Assembly: GCA_948482865.1 (NCBI GenBank)
Contig: CAOMHR010000018.1
Coordinates: 1 to 15,535, forward strand
DNA length: 15,535 nucleotides
Direction: 5' to 3'
Source: Christensenellaceae bacterium
GTDB lineage: Bacteria > Bacillota > Clostridia > Christensenellales > Borkfalkiaceae
Shown here in pieces: positions 13,600-15,535 of this stretch (its first letter is position 1; each line of letters opens with the position of its first letter). A program made the translations under genes and the position numbers. Below the pieces are notes generated by a model. It was not told the DNA's origin. It saw nothing but the letters and a program-made list of their open reading frames with translations, and did no database searches.

Positions 13600-13606
13600 A
13601 AGTAAT

Positions 13607-13634
13607 AAGTCGAACTTATCTGTTCGGCTTTTTT
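13607..13634 (+). terminator. Terminator of the restriction-modification operon
   Basis: AAGTCGAAC (13607-13615) pairs with GTTCGGCTT (13622-13630, one G-U) around a 6-base loop, followed by a T-run. It lies eight bases after the last gene of the cassette. Confidence 0.88.
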
Positions 13635-13642
13635 AATTATAG

Positions 13643-13683
13643 AAAAACACAACCTTACCCGACAGTATTCGAATAAGGTTGCG
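13643..13683 (-). terminator. Terminator of the tRNA-Arg transcript
   Basis: On the minus strand, CAACCTTA (13681-13674) pairs with TAAGGTTG (13657-13650), with an inner CGA/TCG pairing in the loop. A U-tract (13647-13643) follows. It begins just past the CCA end of the tRNA. Confidence 0.75.
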
Positions 13684-13685
13684 TA

Positions 13686-13762
13686 TGGTGCACCTTAAGG
13701 AATTCGAATCCCTAGCCTTTGGTTCCGTAGACCAACGCTCTATCCAGTTGAGCTAACGGTGC
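13686..13762 (-). tRNA. tRNA-Arg (anticodon ACG), CCA encoded
   Basis: The 77-base cloverleaf reads on the minus strand: acceptor GCACCGT/AAGGTGC, D stem GCTC/GAGC, anticodon stem TTGGT/ACCAA with loop CTACGGA, T arm AGGGA-TTCGAAT-TCCTT, discriminator A, then CCA. Anticodon ACG decodes CGN arginine codons after A-to-I editing. The acceptor stem has one mismatch, G6 opposite A67. The gene lies between the restriction cassette and a degenerate duplicate of its own 5' half. Confidence 0.93.
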
Positions 13763-13972
13763 ATATTTACTATTAAGTTTAATTTGTTCCAAAGGCTTGC
13801 CTTTGGTTCCGTAGACCTTCTCGCCCGCCGTAAGGTTTGCGGCGGTCTCGGTCACCGTTCACGCCGAAATATGCGCTCACTCATTTCGCAACGCCAAAAC
13901 AGCGCACTGTGCTGTTTTGATTACGCGTTGCTCACCGCTATATCCGGTTGAGAAATGTGCATATTTACTATT
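13759..13972 (-). repeat. Broken second copy of the tRNA-Arg gene split by a hairpin-rich insert
   Basis: Two parts of the tRNA region recur here. A 19-base stretch of the anticodon arm (13715-13733) is repeated exactly at 13799-13817. The tRNA 5' end with its upstream flank (16 bases, 13759-13774) is repeated exactly at 13957-13972, next to a mutated D-arm copy (13937-13952, 14 of 16 matching 13737-13752). In the copy these parts are separated by 119 bases (13818-13936), and the 3' half of the tRNA is missing. This is a non-functional tRNA relic produced by duplication plus insertion. Confidence 0.75.
13818..13936. repeat. 119-base palindromic insert, possible small mobile or REP-like element
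   Basis: The insert has no coding potential and contains strong hairpins. CCGCCG (13828-13833) pairs with CGGCGG (13843-13848). GCAACGC (13888-13894) pairs with GCGTTGC (13925-13931), enclosing AAAACAGC/GCTGTTTT (13896-13903 with 13911-13918). Its edges fall exactly where the tRNA-like sequence breaks. Origin as a short mobile repeat is inference. No flanking target-site duplication of its own is evident. Confidence 0.45.
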
Positions 13973-13983
13973 GAATTAACGCG

Positions 13984-14005
13984 GCTGTTTCCCGACAGCT
14001 TTTTT
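13984..14005 (+). terminator. Short intrinsic terminator on the plus strand
   Basis: GCTGTT (13984-13989) pairs with GACAGC (13994-13999) with a TCCC loop, followed by six T. It faces the ATP synthase operon. On the minus strand the same hairpin would form the extreme 5' end of the transcript from the tRNA promoter. Confidence 0.55.
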
Positions 14006-14034
14006 ATTATAGTAAATAACCTTTTTTTTGTCAA
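14006..14034 (-). promoter_or_regulatory. Perfect consensus promoter upstream of the tRNA relic and tRNA-Arg
   Basis: On the minus strand, TTGACA (14029-14034), 17 bases and TATAAT (14006-14011), matching the sigma-A consensus at every position. Predicted start near 13999. Transcription would cross the tRNA relic and insert (about 240 bases) before reaching the intact tRNA. Confidence 0.88.
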
Positions 14035-14051
14035 ACGATTTATACGAAAAA

Positions 14052-14672
14052 TTACGCTTTGCTTTTTACCTTCATAAGTCGGATTACCGCCGAGCGTTCG
14101 TTTTCGTCAAGTTTCGATTTGATGTATTTTATAGTTTCCCGCAATTGCGGAATCATAACGTATTCAAGCGCGTTTACGCGACGCTTGTTGCGCTCTATTT
14201 CGTCAGCAAGCATTCTGACGCTCTTTTCCACTTCGGCAAGTTGCAAAAGTTTTGGGATAAGCGCGGCGGCGCGTTCTACCGAGTAGTCCGCTTCGCTTGT
14301 AATTTCGGGATACGCATAGGGCAGTTCTTCGGACCGTCTGTCTGTCGAAACCGAAATTTTCGGCACAGCCACCCCCATTACGCTCTGTACCGCGCAATCC
14401 GCTTTAACCTGTACCGAAGGCATAGCAAAAGCCGCCTCGGCGCTGTACGGGGAAGTAACCGAGCGCGCCACCGAAAAATCTTTCAGCGTGAGCGCAAGCT
14501 CCTTTTCCACTTCGTCGCGCAGGGCTTTATTTCTCTTTATCATTACGGAAAAGCGGCGAATCATTTCGTCGGACTTATCCTTTAAAAGTTTATGCCCCCG
14601 TACCGCCGTATCAAGCCTGCCTTTCAGCTTTTTAAGCTCCATACGGGTGGGATTTACGTTTAAACGAGCCAT
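14052..14672 (-). CDS. atpD: V/A-type ATP synthase subunit D
   Basis: This 206-residue protein is the central-stalk (rotor) subunit of V/A-type ATPases, turning inside the A3B3 head to couple ATP hydrolysis or synthesis to ion movement. The N terminus NVNPTRMELKKLKGRL and the C-terminal NKRRVNALEYVMIPQL are the family signatures; both ends are long helices forming the coiled-coil shaft, joined by a variable middle. Length is typical. It starts nine bases after the B-subunit stop, with AAGG overlapping that stop as its binding site, so it is translated from the B-D operon. No terminator is evident between its stop and the tRNA promoter about 20 bases downstream. Confidence 0.93.
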   Translation of the reverse strand: MARLNVNPTRMELKKLKGRLDTAVRGHKLLKDKSDEMIRRFSVMIKRNKALRDEVEKELALTLKDFSVARSVTSPYSAEAAFAMPSVQVKADCAVQSVMGVAVPKISVSTDRRSEELPYAYPEITSEADYSVERAAALIPKLLQLAEVEKSVRMLADEIERNKRRVNALEYVMIPQLRETIKYIKSKLDENERSAVIRLMKVKSKA

Positions 14673-14681
14673 TTTAAAACC

Positions 14682-15535
14682 TTAATTTTGCGTATCTTCC
14701 TTTTTCAGATACTTGTCAATATATGCCTTGCGGATTCTTTTAAGTTCGCCTACGGGCAAAATTTTAAGAAGTTCCCAGCCCAAATCAAGCGTTTCTTCTA
14801 CAGTTCTGTCTGCGTTGAAACCTTGGTTTATATACAATTTTTCAAACTGTTCGGCAAACTTTGCATACAGTTTATCCGTATCCGAAAGCGCGGCTTCGCC
14901 GAGAATGGCGGAAAGCTCTTTACTCTCTTTACCGCTTGCGTACGCCGAGAAAAGCTGGTTCATAGTGTCTGCGTGGTCTTCACGCGTCTTATCCCTGCCA
15001 ATGCCCTTATCTTTAAGCCTTGACAGCGACGGCAAAACGTCTATGGGCGGGTTAACGCCCTTCTTGTACAGGTCGCGGGACAAAATTATCTGACCTTCGG
15101 TGATGTAACCCGTAAGGTCGGGTATGGGGTGGGTTTTATCGTCTTCCGGCATAGTCAGGATAGGAATCTGTGTAATAGAACCTTCGCTGCCGCGGATTCT
15201 GCCCGCGCGCTCATACATAGTTGCAAGGTCGGTATATAAATAACCGGGATAGCCGCGCCTACCGGGCACTTCGCGCCGCGCAGCCGAAACTTCGCGCAGG
15301 GCTTCCGCGTAGTTGGTGATATCGGTCATAATTACCAAAACGTGCATACCGCATTCGAACGCGAGATATTCGGCGCAGGTCAGCGCCATTCTCGGCGTAG
15401 CAATACGCTCAACCGCGGGGTCGTTTGCAAGGTTGGTAAAAAGAACCGTTCTTTCTATTGCGCCCGTCTTTTTGAAGTCGTCCACAAAATACTGCGCTTC
15501 TTCGAACGTAATGCCTATCGCCGCGAACACAACCG
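14682..15535 (-). CDS. atpB: V/A-type ATP synthase subunit B, C-terminal part (5' end outside window)
   Basis: The frame is open through the window edge; the GTG at 15530 is an internal valine, so this is the last ~284 residues of a ~460-residue subunit. Subunit B is the non-catalytic, nucleotide-binding-like partner of subunit A in the head. Visible family sequence includes GITFEEAQYFVDDF, LFTNLANDPAVERI, ITNYAEALREVSAARREVPG, RRGYPGYLYTDLATMYERAG, then GSITQIPILTMPEDD and DLTGYITEGQI. The C-terminal helical region ends in LKRIRKAYIDKYL. Order B then D matches bacterial ntp/atp operons. Whether the enzyme pumps H+ or Na+ cannot be told from this subunit. Confidence 0.95.
   Translation of the reverse strand, partial: VVFAAIGITFEEAQYFVDDFKKTGAIERTVLFTNLANDPAVERIATPRMALTCAEYLAFECGMHVLVIMTDITNYAEALREVSAARREVPGRRGYPGYLYTDLATMYERAGRIRGSEGSITQIPILTMPEDDKTHPIPDLTGYITEGQIILSRDLYKKGVNPPIDVLPSLSRLKDKGIGRDKTREDHADTMNQLFSAYASGKESKELSAILGEAALSDTDKLYAKFAEQFEKLYINQGFNADRTVEETLDLGWELLKILPVGELKRIRKAYIDKYLKKEDTQN

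Noticed and set aside
13764..13972. CRISPR-like or phage att repeat structure near the tRNA
   Set aside because: The repeats are two copies of tRNA sequence, not evenly spaced repeat-spacer units, and no integrase gene accompanies them.
14028..14585. Plus-strand ORFs opposite ATP synthase subunit D
   Set aside because: They are antisense to a well-conserved subunit and start inside the consensus tRNA promoter region.

Overview
The window looks like a chromosomal segment from a Gram-positive, Clostridia-like member of the Firmicutes (Bacillota). The reasons are textbook sigma-A promoters (TTGACA-like, 17-bp spacer, TATAAT-like), GGAGG-type ribosome binding sites, strong intrinsic terminators, lipobox signal peptides, a V/A-type ATP synthase operon with gene order B-D, and PepV, PnuC and CNNM families typical of that phylum. 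No species call is possible from sequence alone. Most of the segment has balanced codon use. The restriction-modification block at 10854-13599 is visibly AT-richer and looks acquired.

Layout. The window opens with the 3' end of a PepV-like dipeptidase gene, followed one base later by a membrane-anchored permuted NlpC/P60 (YiiX-like) cysteine hydrolase. A bidirectional terminator (1291-1327) separates these from a minus-strand pair with a 4-base ATGA overlap: a TIM-barrel-like lipoprotein and a MmcQ/YjbR-domain protein. Divergent from that pair is pnuC (nicotinamide riboside-type transporter) with a structured 110-nt leader, then a small five-helix membrane protein read from a promoter that abuts its start codon. 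On the minus strand follow a short CNNM/CBS protein, with an attenuator-like leader and a 42-codon leader ORF, and a large secreted transglutaminase-like protein with a C-terminal membrane anchor and lysine-rich tail. Divergent from it is an acyltransferase-3 membrane protein with another structured leader, then a YdeI/OmdA-family gene broken by an in-frame TAG.

The second half holds a three-gene type II restriction-modification cassette (gamma-class N6-adenine methyltransferase, PD-(D/E)xK-like endonuclease, unknown protein). It sits next to a tRNA-Arg(ACG) gene. Upstream of this tRNA lies a broken second copy of the tRNA's 5' half, split by a 119-base hairpin-rich insert, and both lie behind a fully consensus promoter. 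The window ends in the V/A-type ATP synthase genes for subunits D and B (B runs off the end).

The most unusual signals are regulatory. Two genes (2821 minus, 3880 plus) have a -10 box ending exactly 6 bases before ATG with no Shine-Dalgarno sequence, which predicts leaderless mRNA, and the methyltransferase has a leader of only about 6 nt. Three other genes (pnuC, CNNM, acyltransferase) have leaders with mutually exclusive hairpins, one of which ends in a U-tract. The window contains no CRISPR array, transposase or phage gene that I can see.
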